This document shows, piece by piece, positions 47,323-60,326 of a stretch of DNA of 64,000 nucleotides. Where the stretch lies: assembly GCA_963693285.1 (NCBI GenBank), contig OY848917.1, forward strand, positions 29,027,245 through 29,091,244. The letters are read 5' to 3'. The notes below the pieces were generated by a model that had not been told where the DNA came from, searched no databases, and saw nothing but the letters and a program-made list of their open reading frames with translations. Each line of letters begins with the position of its first letter. Position 1 is the stretch's first letter. This DNA is from Xestospongia muta. Taxonomy: Eukaryota; Porifera; Demospongiae; Haplosclerida; Petrosiidae. Made by a program: the position numbers and the translations under genes.

Positions 47323-47680
47323 GTGTGTGAGGTATTCCGTATATTACATTCTTGTATAGTGTAAGAGTGTACAGTTAATAAAATTCATTGTTATTATTTG
47401 ACATTCATTTCCAAAACATTCACTTGTCTCTAGATATAAAGAAGGAAGACAGTTGCCATATTCTCTATAGAAGTGATTTGATCTCCATGTACTTGACACC
47501 ATAGACAAAAGAGCTGCACTGACTTGATTTGGCACTTGTTGAATAAATTCGTAGTGGTAAGTTAGATTTTAGTCACTATATTAAACCACAGCACTCAGTC
47601 ATTGCTATGTTATGACTAAGCTATAGCCCTTAGTTAGCAAACAAGTAAAGCATTTACGACAAGAACTATTGAAAGTAGAT
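47322..47680. repeat. repeat A fragment
   Basis: Resembles 31735-32150 with an internal deletion (the stretch carrying the GTCAGTCAGGTAG motif is missing). Also similar to 60900-61320. Confidence 0.75.
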
Positions 47681-47681
47681 G

Positions 47682-48143
47682 CTATGGACTTTTAGTCTTA
47701 ATAGAAGAGTTACCTTTGTGGTAATGATAATAATAATTGTAATTTTGTTTTTTCACAAAATGACTGTACAACATTTTTATATGCCTGTATATGTGTCTCA
47801 GCTTCTTTGATATCAAATCACTGTCACCTGTTGCCTGTGATATGACGATCTCTGCTATGAAGGTAGTATTGTTAATAACAAAGAAAATAAAGCTTTTCCT
47901 ATAATCTTTCAAAATAAGAGGGGACCAGGAACGAATGTACATAGGACTCAGCATATGACATAATGAACGATAGAGCTCAATGTCTCCATTTGCTTCTGCT
48001 ACTTTATAGCTATTTGAATCCTTACCTTCAATTATGTCACACCAAAGAGAGTGTAAGGTTAACACACACAAACGTACTTCATGTAGCTCACTAATAATTC
48101 CTAATACAGTATATGCCTTATTGCTTTGTTCCAACAAGTACAT
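47682..48143 (-). CDS. unrecognised 153-residue open frame
   Basis: The minus-strand frame from the ATG at 48143 starts MYLLEQSNKAYTVLGIISEL and includes LHSLWCDIIEGKD and SFIFFVINNTTFIAEIVI, with a low-complexity Tyr/His-rich end. The composition looks like a soluble alpha/beta protein. A fragment of the same sequence occurs in the 3' flanks near 46550 and 60110, so it may be a relic exon of a gene once between the tandem copies. No family is recognised and it has no intact copy elsewhere in the window. Confidence 0.35.
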   Translation of the reverse strand: MYLLEQSNKAYTVLGIISELHEVRLCVLTLHSLWCDIIEGKDSNSYKVAEANGDIELYRSLCHMLSPMYIRSWSPLILKDYRKSFIFFVINNTTFIAEIVISQATGDSDLISKKLRHIYRHIKMLYSHFVKKQNYNYYYHYHKGNSSIKTKSP

Positions 48144-48214
48144 GTATTAACAAAAAAAGTATCATTGTACTGTACACGTACAATTGATCTCTCTTCTATA
48201 AACACTCACTAAGC

Positions 48215-49300
48215 AAATGCTTTGATCACTCTCAGAACACTAATACTTATTAATAGAGCATGTGTGAGGTATTCAAAAAGGAGGAGGGTCTAGCTAGCTA
48301 GACTATAGTATGTGAGGTATTCTGTATATTACATTCTTGTATTGTGTAGGAGTGTACAGTTAATAAAATTCATTGTTATTATTTGATATTCATTGCCTCT
48401 TTTGATTGCATATTAGATGTCAGTCAGGTAGTTTTCAGGGCATCTGGTTGGTTGTAGGTCACATGACAAAACCATTTACTTGATACTTATCATATTAGTC
48501 CAAAACATTCATTTGTCTCTAGATATAGAGAAGGAAGACAGTTGCCATATTCTCTATAGAAGTGATTTGATCTCCATGTACTTGACACCATAGACAAAAG
48601 AGCTGCACTGACTTGATTTGGCACTTGTTGAATAAGTTCGTAGTGGTAAGTTAGATTTAGTCACTATATTAAACCACAACACTCAGTCATTGTTGTTAAG
48701 ACTGAGCTCCACCCCTTAGTTAGCAACAAATAAAATATCTACCGTGATAACTATTGAAGGTAGATGCTTTGGATGGAATTGGAAGCATTGCCTTTGTATT
48801 AATGACAATAGTAGTTTTAATCTCAAATTATGCTCTGTAAAACCACCCTCATCTGCCCTGAAAAGTGCCAAATTTCTATCTTTTTCCGAAGAGGCTTTTG
48901 AGCAGTGGTTGTTGGAAGGTGTATCAATGATTTTATATAGAGGCTTCAGGCAAGTGTTGATTGTAGTCCTGGAAAGTATAGAACAGCTAAGCATACATGT
49001 TTAAGTATATTCAATAAAGGGTGCTAATGTGCTGTAAATGGAGAAAGATTGAAAGCATGTGAGCTAGGAAATGTAACGTTATATATATATTGGTATAATC
49101 ATAAGTTGTAATATGCCTTAGTTCAAACTGTGCCATTGTTCATCATCCACTAGTCACAATGAAAAGTTCAAGGATGAACATGAGCAGAAACTCACCAGCT
49201 GTAATATTCTGCCTGTTACTAGCTGTAAACATGGTTAAGTTTACATAAGTGTAGAACAATTATTAAACAGGAAATGTTAAACGTCACATCCGGAGCACTT
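48215..49300. repeat. repeat A, copy 2
   Basis: Near-identical to 31637-32716. It forms the 5' part of the second tandem unit. No gene is recognised. Confidence 0.8.
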
Positions 49301-50177
49301 CCTGGTCGCCATTTTCAAACTGTTCATAGTAAAGGGGGTAGTCTCGTTCCCAGAGAAATGGCAGTCTGGGACGAGAGTAAATTAATCCCTTTCGATCGGA
49401 GGCGTGGTAGTCTGAATTTTGGATAAATTATAGTACTGTTTATTCTATTACTAAAACTATAAAAATGACTGCCACATTCAAAACAGTAAAAAGGGAGAAG
49501 AAATTCCAAGTCTTGTTTGCACAAATGTTTCACCTAAATACGTCGTGTAATGAGGGCAGGTACGTTTTTGATAGCTAGGTTAGTTTTGACTACATTGTAT
49601 TTTAAATACTGTTGGTAATCTGCAAGATTTTATTATCATTTTCATTGCTATTTGAGAGTAAATGTTGAACTAGACAAAATGTGACTTATTAATAGTTCCC
49701 TGAAAGTATCCAGGCATGCAATGAAGACTTTGCTATCACAATATCGTCATCAATGTATTAGGAGATTATATCAATGGTTACTGTTATAAACGTTAACACA
49801 GTTATAATTACTACTCAATCACTTGAAGATATCTAGTTGTTCTGATTTTGATGACAACTAAAGCAAAAAAAGACCTCTCAGCAGCTGTCTTGAAGCAGGT
49901 GTAACTCAGAGCATAGAATTTTTCATATCTAAGACTCAGTTTATATTATTTTTAATAGTTTTATTAATAGAATAAACGGTACAGGTTTGCAAAGGAAGAT
50001 ATTTCTGCAACAAAATATCAGTCAGAAAGTACTCTTGATGTACTCTGGATATCATTAACGATAATTAATTGTTTTGACAAGCTGTTAATTTAATACTTAT
50101 GTACTGTCCTCCTTTATAAAATGAAATGATTACTTATTTTAGGTGAATTATAGACCGGGGATTTCCTATCATGAAGC
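49301..50177. promoter_or_regulatory. 5' region of the ankyrin-vinculin tail gene (absent from copy 1)
   Basis: This stretch precedes the first coding exon. A small inverted repeat (TCTCGTTCCCAGA / TCTGGGACGAGA) lies at 49342-49376. Copy 3 has a related region from about 62070. Copy 1 lost all of it together with exon 1. The promoter probably lies here (inference); no defined core motif is seen. Confidence 0.4.
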
Positions 50178-50203
50178 ATGGCTGCTATAAAACGCTTTTT
50201 TGA
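50171..50203 (+). promoter_or_regulatory. overlapping upstream ORF
   Basis: An ATG 7 nt before the main start opens a 10-codon frame ([10 protein letters not shown], then TGA) that overlaps the main start in another frame. Copy 3 keeps the same arrangement (62387-62419). It may lower translation of the main frame. Confidence 0.45.
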
Positions 50204-53200
50204 TAAAAGGAAACTAGTGAGTTTGTATACTTATATGTACTATAGTGTAATGCAGTCAATGTATATCTTCTTATTAACTTACAGACTATCTATGCAGTCA
50301 CTCTGAGAAATGTACATTGTGATTGATTTATAGGAAAAAATATAGTGTGTAGGAGTTAATGATGCAGCAGCCTAGTTGTAGACAAATGCACATTAATTGA
50401 TACAGACAAAAACTGAGATGGGAAAGTAGAATTATGATGGATAATTACTAAGAGACCAGTTTCTTACTATCCATACCATATTGGATCTGTGTTCTATTCC
50501 TAACTATATACACATGAGATAAGCAACTCTACAATAATTATTGTATACCTATATACAAAGCCATCAAATAACATAATTATTCAATATTTGAATTTAGATA
50601 CTCTATGTAATATTAACAATTCATTGCATGGCAATTGCCAATGAACACAAACTTTATTAATGGGAAAAATACTATAATTGCTGATTCAATATTTCAATAT
50701 CCATGATTTTACTTTTCCTTGCCATAGAACGATGAGTTAGTTACTGGTGTTATACTTGGGATTATAGAAAATGTGAGATCATCTCTTGAGAATGGAGCTG
50801 ATGTTAACACTACTAAAGATGAGGTATAGTAACTACATAATACATATGGAAGCTAATATTGTAATAACATATCATTATAGTGATAGAGTTTTGATTATGG
50901 GTCTAATAAAATAGTTAACGTACTTCATGAAATTATATAATGGAATTGTTTTAAATGATTTGCAGAACTGGGTGTGTTTTTCTATTTTTGCATGTGATTT
51001 TAAAGTTCAAACTCAGTCTTAATGAAGCAATAACTATTAATCACAAGTACTTTTTATGATGTTTTGTAATTTTCTTAGGATCGAGAAACTCCTTTATGCC
51101 TAGCAGCAAATTATGGTCATTCTGATATAGTATCACTGTTAATAATTGCTGGAGGAGATCCCAATTTTACTCCTAACAAGGTAATTTATCTAGTAGGAAA
51201 GTTCTATAGACAAATTACCTAACTAAAATATTATTCAAAGAATATGTTGACTGATATTTTACTGTTTTTGGGTTTGTTACAATTTTATAGGACCGAGAAA
51301 CACCTTTACTTAAGGCATCAAGCAATGGTTATACTGAAATAGTATCACAGTTAATAGAGGCTGGAGGAGATCCTAATGCTGCTAGTAAAGTAATTTCTAG
51401 TGTTAAACTTATTACCAAGCACACATTATGTACATGTGCATGCTCATTTCTCATCATTTATCTTATTGCTATATAAACTTATACATACATTAATTTTATT
51501 TCATTGAAAATGAACTAGTCTTCATAAGGTCACATTTTCTTTTAGACACAAGAGACACCTTTACATTGGGCATCATTTAAAGGTCACACTGAAATTGTGT
51601 CACTGTTAATAAAGGCTGGAGCAAATCCTAATGCCACTAATAAAGTAATGTTTAATGCCAACCTTTCTAATTATGCATAAACCATTTTACTTAACCATTT
51701 AATTGTAGACATTTTAACTTCGTAGCGAAGATAATAGAACAATTACAGTAGCCCTCATCCATGTAGACTGAGAGATACCATAATTATTTCAATTTACTTT
51801 GACACTATTATCTTGTGGATTGATAATGCATCTTTTCTAGGAGAGAGAAACACCTTTACATTGGGCAGCACGATGGGGTCATATTGAAATAGTATCACTG
51901 TTATTGCAGGCTGGTGGATATCCTTTTGTTTTAAGCAAAGTAATATCTATGCTATAATATTATAAAGAAGAAATAATTGGCAACTGCTTATTATCACTGT
52001 AAAAATTGGTTGATTGATTTAACCAATATATGGTTATACAGGTTGCAATGTATGTAGCAAATTATTTGATGTAAAAAAGTAAAGATCATGTACAGTTTTT
52101 TATTGCTAATTTTGTAAATATACTATTGAATTGATTGTTCATGTAGCTAATTGATAGAATTATGATGATTTGATTCTTTATAGACAAGATATATACAGGG
52201 ATACATGTATTCAAAATGTCCATGAATCCCTGTAATTTAGTTTATAATCTATGTGTATGAATGGTTTGCTTATACTTGGGAATGCTAGTTATTGACTTAG
52301 CAATCACAGACAAGCTGAGACAACTGTGATTATAATACTAAAAGTTTAATAAAATTTTAGCAATGCCCTGTTTTATAGTATAGCATATCATGAGTAAACT
52401 CATTCAACCTGTAATAATATAGAAACACAGCATTGTGAGCATGCTTCACTCAATTATAGTTCAAATTAAAATAACAAAATAAATAAAAATTGTAAAATAT
52501 TATTAAATGTAGGGATTGCTCTACAAACATCTCAAACAAGCCCAAAGTAGGAATAACACTATAAAAATCCCTACATAGTAGCCAGAAAGAAGTACCTATT
52601 AGCAGTTTTTATACTTTATGTTATCTTTAAAAAATCCTCACTTTCTATTCAACTGAACAATCTTTATGTTTGATTTGTTAATGTAACTGTTTGTCATATA
52701 CAACTGTTGTAACAAAGCATTATGCCCTTGATATAGTGGCTGCTATATAGGGATGTCCATACTACCATTCCTATATCTATCTATCTATACCTTGGGCTTG
52801 TTTGAGATGTTTTTCCCACCATCCTACTTTAATACTTCGAAATTTAGTTTTACTTGTGTAATATATAGCCATAACAACTTCCCACTTTCATAATATATGA
52901 ATAGATTATATAACAAGGTTGAAGTAGATACCATACTGAGCGATCAGATTGCTTCATTTCAATTACTGCCTTGGACTGCTGCACATCTACATCTACATTT
53001 GCATATTATCTTTATTTAGCATGGGAACACTAACTAAAGTTTACTTACAGTAAAGAAATGGGCTTTCTTATGTATGTTTTTGTCTACAATACATGAACAA
53101 ATTACTCAGATGCTCATCAATTATTTTTTATTTATTTATAACTTTTCAGTCTTCACTTGTTTGACACTTTCTAGAGCATTTCATTTAATAAAAAGCAATT

Positions 53201-56200
53201 TTGAGTTCTGTAAATTTTGATATTGCTGAGCTATTTATTGATAACCTTTTTAAATTTTCATAACATTTGTCATTATAACTTTAAGATTCACAAGGCAGCA
53301 ATTTTAGTTAAACTGATTCTATATCTTGGAAATCATAGCCTCAGAAAAGAGCGTGTAAGATTTATACCTTACTGGGAGGTGTATAAATTATTATTGTTCT
53401 GAAATCGAACAATGTGATTGGTCAATTATGGCATAGCATGATACAATATGTATGTAATATATTGCTGTAATGAACTACTATTTGTTTATATTTTCATATT
53501 CAGAAAAAGGTATCACCTTTACAAAATGCGCTGTACAGAAATCATACTGAAACTGCATCACTACTAAAGGAGTGTGGAGGAGATCTTAGTATTGATACAA
53601 AAGTAATATATAATGGTGTAATATTTATGTCTTACTCTACTTGATGTCACTCTAATCGAATAATATCATTCCTTCCTTTATGTCCAGAAAACACCCTTAC
53701 ATTGGGCAGCAGAAAATGATAATGAAACACTAGTTGAAATGTTAATACTGGCTGGAGAAGATCCCAATATTGCTGATCTAGTAATGTGGAATATAATAAC
53801 TTATTAAAATACTAAGCCGTTATTCAAATGCATGTTTTATATTTGAGTTAGTATAGAATTGTCAAGGGAAGCTATGCTGGAAATATAAGTGAGCATGAAA
53901 TCTTACTAATGAATTGGTAATTTTTGTCCGGCAAAAATAATTTTAAAGCATTTATCATTGATTGATTTATTGGCTCTTTGATATTGTTTATTAGCATTTA
54001 GCAGACAAGTTTATCATTGCAAAAGTTTAGTCCTTCCTTGCAAAGAGTGGAATTGCTGCTGTTTATGCATTGAGCAGATATGATACATGTTGATAAAGTA
54101 ATTTTTTGTCTGAAGTAATTTGTTGTTAGCCTAATATACTGGTTTGTCATTAGTTCTATTTTTAAGGGACATCGTCTGTTAATAAAATAATTTTTATTTT
54201 CTTTAGGATGGTAATACTCCATTACACTTTGCCTGTAAACAAGGTCATCTTGATGTTATACGCTGCTTGGTACATCATGGAGCAGATACATATATTGAGA
54301 ATAGTGATGGGAACACTCCATTGGATGAATGTCAAGACGAAGATAGAGATGATATTGCAGATGCTATTTATTTTTCAGAAGGTAGCTTGAGATACATGAC
54401 ATTATGTGGTAACACAAAGAGAAGGAAGTTTTTTAGAACAATTCATATATAGATAGACAGTTCTTAGAAGCCAACATTCCAAATAAAGCTATTATCTAAA
54501 GCTTAATATATTAATATATCTTATAATATTACTGATATGTACCATTTTTTCCTTTGTAGAAATAGCTTATGACACTGAGGATCTGGAAACTAATGATATG
54601 GTATGTTTTTGTCTTCATCAATAAACCAGTTGATTTATTAATTTGTAGTCATTTGTTTAGCACAGAATAACAGAAAAAACAACTTGATTAAATTGTTGAT
54701 GTGATTTTACAAGCCTTGAGGATATGTTTTACATATATGTGAGCGTGACCCAACATGTTACAATTAAGATTAAGCCTAAATGATTAAAACGGAAGACTAA
54801 AAGTGTGATTCAATTTTTTATTGAAGTTATGAGAGGTTATGCTTGGCGTTATTATCTATCCTTCATGCGGAATTTTAGCTTAGTTCTCCATCACTTAACA
54901 ATTTGTAATTATGCAGTATTCCTAACATGATTGATTACAATTATATAGTGAAAGATCACTACATTAAGTATTTTTAATAGTTTACTGTGAAATCTTGCAG
55001 ATATTGTTTGCTGCTGTTAGAAATGGAGATATTGAAAAAGTGAGAGCAGCTCTTAATGAAGGAGCTAATGCTAATGCTCAGAATAGGGTAAATAAATAAA
55101 CACTAACTTGCTTGCAGTATATAAGATTGTCATAGTATTACTGTTCATACAAGGTAAATGAGAAACAAATATTGCTACTAATTATGAAAGAGCATTTATT
55201 TCTTAACCCTGAAGGGTCAAATGATGTAAATACTTTAAAAAACAGATAGCTTGATCGTGAGGGGCTAATTTTATATGGATTATCTTCAAAGTTTTTCTGG
55301 CTATTCCCTAATTATAGTGAACCTCCTTAGGAAGATGTTGTCTCATAAATTGCATACTTTAGCAACTTTAATTTATATACAGTCATTAACTGTTTTTGTA
55401 ATTATTGATATTGTCTTCCTTTTATAGGATCATAACTCACCTTTACATTATGCAGCAAGCCAAGGCAACACTGAAATAGTATCACTCCTAATAGAAGCAG
55501 GAGGAGATCCTAATATAGCAAATGATGTAATGTCTCTAGTAGAGTAATTATTGAAATGCATCGACAAATCTAACAATATCATTTATTAACTTAAAATTTG
55601 TTGTCTTTCACAGGACCAGGAAACACCTTTACATTGTGGAGTATTTTCAAGTAATACTGACACAGTATCACTCTTGTTACAGGCTGATGGAGATCCCACT
55701 ATTGGCAATAAAGTAATAGTTTATCTAAATTTTTAATCCACCATAGTTAGTTATTTAATTAAATCCTTTTCATTTTTTATATTTAGTTTCATGAAACACC
55801 TTTACGTGTTGCAGTAGATTTTGGTTATACGGAAATAGTGTCACTGTTAATACAGGCAGGAGGAAATCCCAATGCACTTGCTCAGGTAATGCATGCCTAT
55901 TTAAAAATATTCTTAACACTACATTACTCTTCCAAACTATGCTACTATACAAAATGTTGTTCAGGAGTAATGTATAACTGTCAGTTCTTTATCTTAAATT
56001 TTGATCATGTTTTTACCTCATGTTTATTTGTTTAGAGTGGTAATACTCTTTTACATCGTGCATGCCACTATGGCTATGTAGATGTAATTCGCTGCTTGTT
56101 ATCTCAAGGAGCAGATCCGACTATTGAGAATGATGATGATGAGACTCCATTAGATTTATGTCAAGATAATGATGAAATTGTGAAAATTTTTGCTGAATAT

Positions 56201-59200
56201 AATCCAAAGAGAGGTGATTGATATAATAATAACTACACAACAAGGCTAGATACTTTATACTTAAATGTTCTTATTACATTTTGTCTAGTTTTGGAAAATG
56301 TTTCTGAGTGGAATATTGAAAGCATTGATGAAGGACAGGTCTTTGAGAAGTCACAATATGGAATAAAATTGGTCATCCCACCATCCTCAGTCGAACAGGG
56401 ACAGGAAGTGGAAACTAAAGTTAAAATAGTTTCACCAGATGAATCTGAGTTTGAGCTTCCTTCTGATGTTGAGCCTGTCAGCTGTTTCTACAAGATTGAA
56501 ACAACAGGAAAATTTTCTAGACCTGTTGAGCTTCATCTTCAACATAATGTTGAGCTTACATCACAAGAGGAAAGTCAACAGCTTGCTTTTATAACAGCTA
56601 AAGGTCCACCACCTTATAAGTTTGAACTTGTGCCAATTGCAATTGATCAAACGTTCAAACCTAACGACAACTCAGGTGTTGTAGAAGTTTCTGATTTCTC
56701 TGTGTTCAGCATTGTCAAGCAAAAGCTTAAAGCTATTTTTTGCCGAGAACCATCTTATAGCTATGTAATGACTGTTTTTTTCAAGCATATGCTAAAGTCT
56801 AGTTGGGCAATACAAGCTGTGGTCACGAGGAATCTTGGGCCCTTTCTCAAGGTATACAGCTAAAAGTATCTATAATGTACATGTACTGTTTTGTCTGTTA
56901 TAGAGAGTTAGGACTGAGAAATGTTTTGAAAGTTGGAATAAGATAGAACCAGTCTCTTTCCACTTTGATCCAGAAGTCAATGAAGTGACATCTATATTTG
57001 TTAATGACTGCTTTCAAATCAAACCATTGAAAAAGCCCTTTAAAGTAAATATTAAACTTAACTTGAAAATTTTACTTTTTGTTTGTAATGAAGGTCACTA
57101 AAAAAGCTGTTGATAAAAGTCAACCAGACACTGCTCTACTTTACTTAAAGTTTAAGGCCTCACTCAAACCCAACCAAGACCTTGCAGATTTAGAGCTCAC
57201 TTTTAAAGGAATGAGAGATGGAGAGGGTTTAGTTATTGCTAGTAATGAATTACAAGCAATACAAGGCAAGACAGGTAGGAACATAAGGATTTGCTATATC
57301 AATAATTTAAGGGCTATTGAATTATTTTTCTATTAGATGAACCTACCAAGCCTACTGTTAAAAATGCCACTGAGCACTTACAGACCTCATCTCGAAAAGA
57401 AATTTCTATGGACTTGTTAGGTAAGTATGAACATGTAATATATTGTTACTATAAAATATTCTTATTAGGTAAAGAACCAAAGAAACAACATCTAATGTCA
57501 CTGCTTCACTGTATCAAACATATGTGGGATACTATTGGAGAACAACTTGCTGTACGATATGGTGACATTAAATCTGCTGAATACAACATGACATATGACA
57601 GTACAAAAAAGCTCTCAGAGGTCTTGCAGGTTTGGATTGATAAGAAAACATGTGAGGTGTCTTGGAGAACAATCATCACTGTTGTAGATGACCCTCCAGT
57701 TGAAAATAAGAGGGTAGTTGATGAGATATGTGAATTTCTAGCCAGATCAGATATTCAGATTGAATATCTATCAAGTGGTCAGTTTGAATTACATTGTGTA
57801 TATGTATATTCATTAGTTTGTCACTATAGGTTACTCTTTTGCTACATTTAGTGCTCCACCTCCAATACCTCCCAGACGAAGGATAAACAAATGTATGTTT
57901 TCATTTAAATTTTTATATAAATGTATTCTTTTTCTTCTCAGCTATAATTCCACCAATACCTGCTAAACGAAAAAGTACATTATTTGTTACATCTAGTAAA
58001 CACGAGTTTATTCCTCTATTATTATTAGGTAAGATTAGTTCTGAAGCTACTCCAGCTCCAATTCCACCAGTGCCAAAGAAAAGAAGTAAGTTAGCAATTT
58101 TATTTCTTTAATGTTGACAGTATATAATACTTTATTTAGCTCGAATACCTTCTGTAAAGAAACGTAAGTTAACTCTATCTCACTAGGTTAAACGTTTTTT
58201 TATCTTTTATGACTCAATAGAGGAGCAAGAACTTGATGAAATGGAACAAGAAGCTCCACCACAATCATCCAATCCTATTGGAGTAAAATACATCTTAAAT
58301 TAATTATAATGTATTTTATTGATTTTGACAAGTAGTCAAGCCACATTCAACTGTATTTATTGTTGTGTGCAATAGCATATGGAGTTAATTTGTCCTTTTT
58401 GTGAGCCTTGTCACAACATAGACTGGTATCATTCTAATATTGAGATGTTAATTCTCATCTTATCTAGTTTGCTGCTCATCATCTTCATAAACAAGCTAAA
58501 CAATGGGAGGAGAAAGATAATGATATGGTAGTAGCTACTAAACGTATGGCAAGATTGATGCTGCAAATGTCAAAGTTTGCAAGGTATTTTCCACAGAATT
58601 AAATGCTTTTCTTAACTCCTATAACATTTTCTTATTAAACTCAAGTTTTTTATTGTATTATAATATGATTATACCTCTAGTTGTTTGTACTTCTTTGAGT
58701 TTAGTCATATAATATTCTTTCTTTTATAGAGATGAAGAAGGTGATGTCACTTCTAAAGATGATTTTATCCAAACAGCTAATCTTATTGTCAAAGATAGCA
58801 AAGAGGTTGTTGAAATAGCATCAAAAGTTGTTGTAGTCTGTACAGATATACAATTGAAAAATGTGAGTTGGACATTTATATAACAAGAATGCACTTTCAT
58901 AGGTTAATTAAGTTAATTGTCAAATATGTATATATGGTAAATATGATTGTAATTTATAATTTGTTATTGCTTCTTAATGAAATGTTTATATGGAAAGTCA
59001 GAGTTGTTTATATACCTGTGTTTGGCTGTTTACAAACATGTTTTTAATTATCGTTTTGTGTTACTTTACATGCAGACTTTGTCACAAGTTCTTGATGGTA
59101 TTCCAACTTATGCCACTCAACTCAAAATTAATGTTGGTGTGCATGCAAGAAGAGGAGGAGATGGTATGTTATAAACTGGGAAGTATTAGTAGTCAACCAT

Positions 59201-59759
59201 TGCTATAATCCACAAAACAGAACAGACTTATTTTGACAATTATACCTCTAACTATAACACTACAACAAGAACCCTTTCCAAAAATGTGAAACTAAAGTTA
59301 ATTTATATTAAGCTATATGTACGTACATACATATTGCTTGTGTAAGCCTTGAAGAATACTTAGTTTTTATAGTTAATTGATACTTGCATGATTATGAACT
59401 TTATAGTTAATTATGACAGTACATGTATTTACAATTGCATATGCATATTTATATTATATATATATATATATATATATCCATACCTTGCATGTAATATTTC
59501 TAAACATTACATTCTCTTTTTGTTCTATAATTGTACTAGATATCTATTTAACTGAACTTATTTACCATGTGTATATTCCCTTCATTTTACAGACCCAGAG
59601 GCAGATAAAGAAGCCACTAGATTGTTGACAGTTAATGCTGAGAATCTCATGACTGCTGTTGGTGTAGTACTTAATACTACAGAGAGTGCTTTAATAAAAG
59701 TACCTCCAGAGGTTCGTGCACATTTGACTGGACTAAGCTGGGTCAAAAAATTGAACTGA
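50178..59759 (+). CDS. ankyrin - ZU5 - Death - proline-rich linker - vinculin tail protein, intact copy 2
   Basis: 29 exons join in phase into 1181 codons: 50178-50216, 50728-50823, 51079-51180, 51291-51389, 51546-51644, 51841-51939, 53504-53602, 53688-53780, 54207-54381, 54560-54600, 55001-55087, 55428-55526, 55614-55712, 55787-55885, 56036-56213, 56289-56851, 56904-57044, 57094-57274, 57337-57420, 57469-57777, 57830-57892, 57942-57995, 58029-58085, 58140-58163, 58221-58282, 58468-58583, 58730-58862, 59076-59163, 59593-59759. Residues 14-490: ~13 ankyrin repeats, mostly one per exon (SLLIxAGGDPN). ~505-640: ZU5-like ([15 protein letters not shown]). ~640-820: possible UPA. ~835-920: Death domain ([19 protein letters not shown]). 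928-1014: linker with [21 protein letters not shown]. 1015-1181: vinculin tail ([38 protein letters not shown], ending LSWVKKLN). Vinculin's actin-binding tail suggests an actin-linked scaffold for Death-domain signalling (inference). Confidence 0.9.
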
Positions 59760-60326
59760 ACTGACAAACTTCATTAGTTGTTATGCCTCTTACTTATATT
59801 ACTGCATTCAATTTGTCTCCTTAATATGTAGTGTAGTTTCTTAGATACATAGTTTTGTATTTACTGTGTACTTTCAGCAATTGTTATAGTCATGATATGT
59901 TAAGAATTTCTACTTTTAGCTTTAAAAATTATTCTTTTTTTAAAAAACTAAATAAATTTTCACTACTGTACGTATATAATCTATTATTAATATCTTCAAA
60001 GACATCAAAGAAAAAAGGATAAACAAGAAGAACAACAAACTAATGTACTATACATGAACAGATGTTCAACAGGGACAAAAGAAAATATTATCCCATAGCT
60101 ATTTACATTTTTGCCTTCAATCATGTCATCCCAGAGAGAGAAAGTAAGGCTAATGCTAGTCTAGCAAGCTAGCCTCTTTTCCTTTTTTATAAGTTGATAG
60201 AATGAGCAGTGTGGGACACAGGACTGCAATACTTACATAGTGGTTATAAACATTATTATAATTACCACGTGGAGTTATATATGGAGGAATAGAAGATACT
60301 TTCAATTCAATTAGATTAGACTTAGT
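59760..60326. other. 3' flank of copy 2
   Basis: Matches the 3' flank of copy 1 (46195-46754). No gene is seen. Confidence 0.5.

Noticed and set aside
48716..49004. Overlapping frames on both strands in repeat A
   Set aside because: Present in copies 1 and 2 only because the repeat is recent. In copy 1 the minus frame differs in its N-terminal part. No family, splice context or bias supports either strand.
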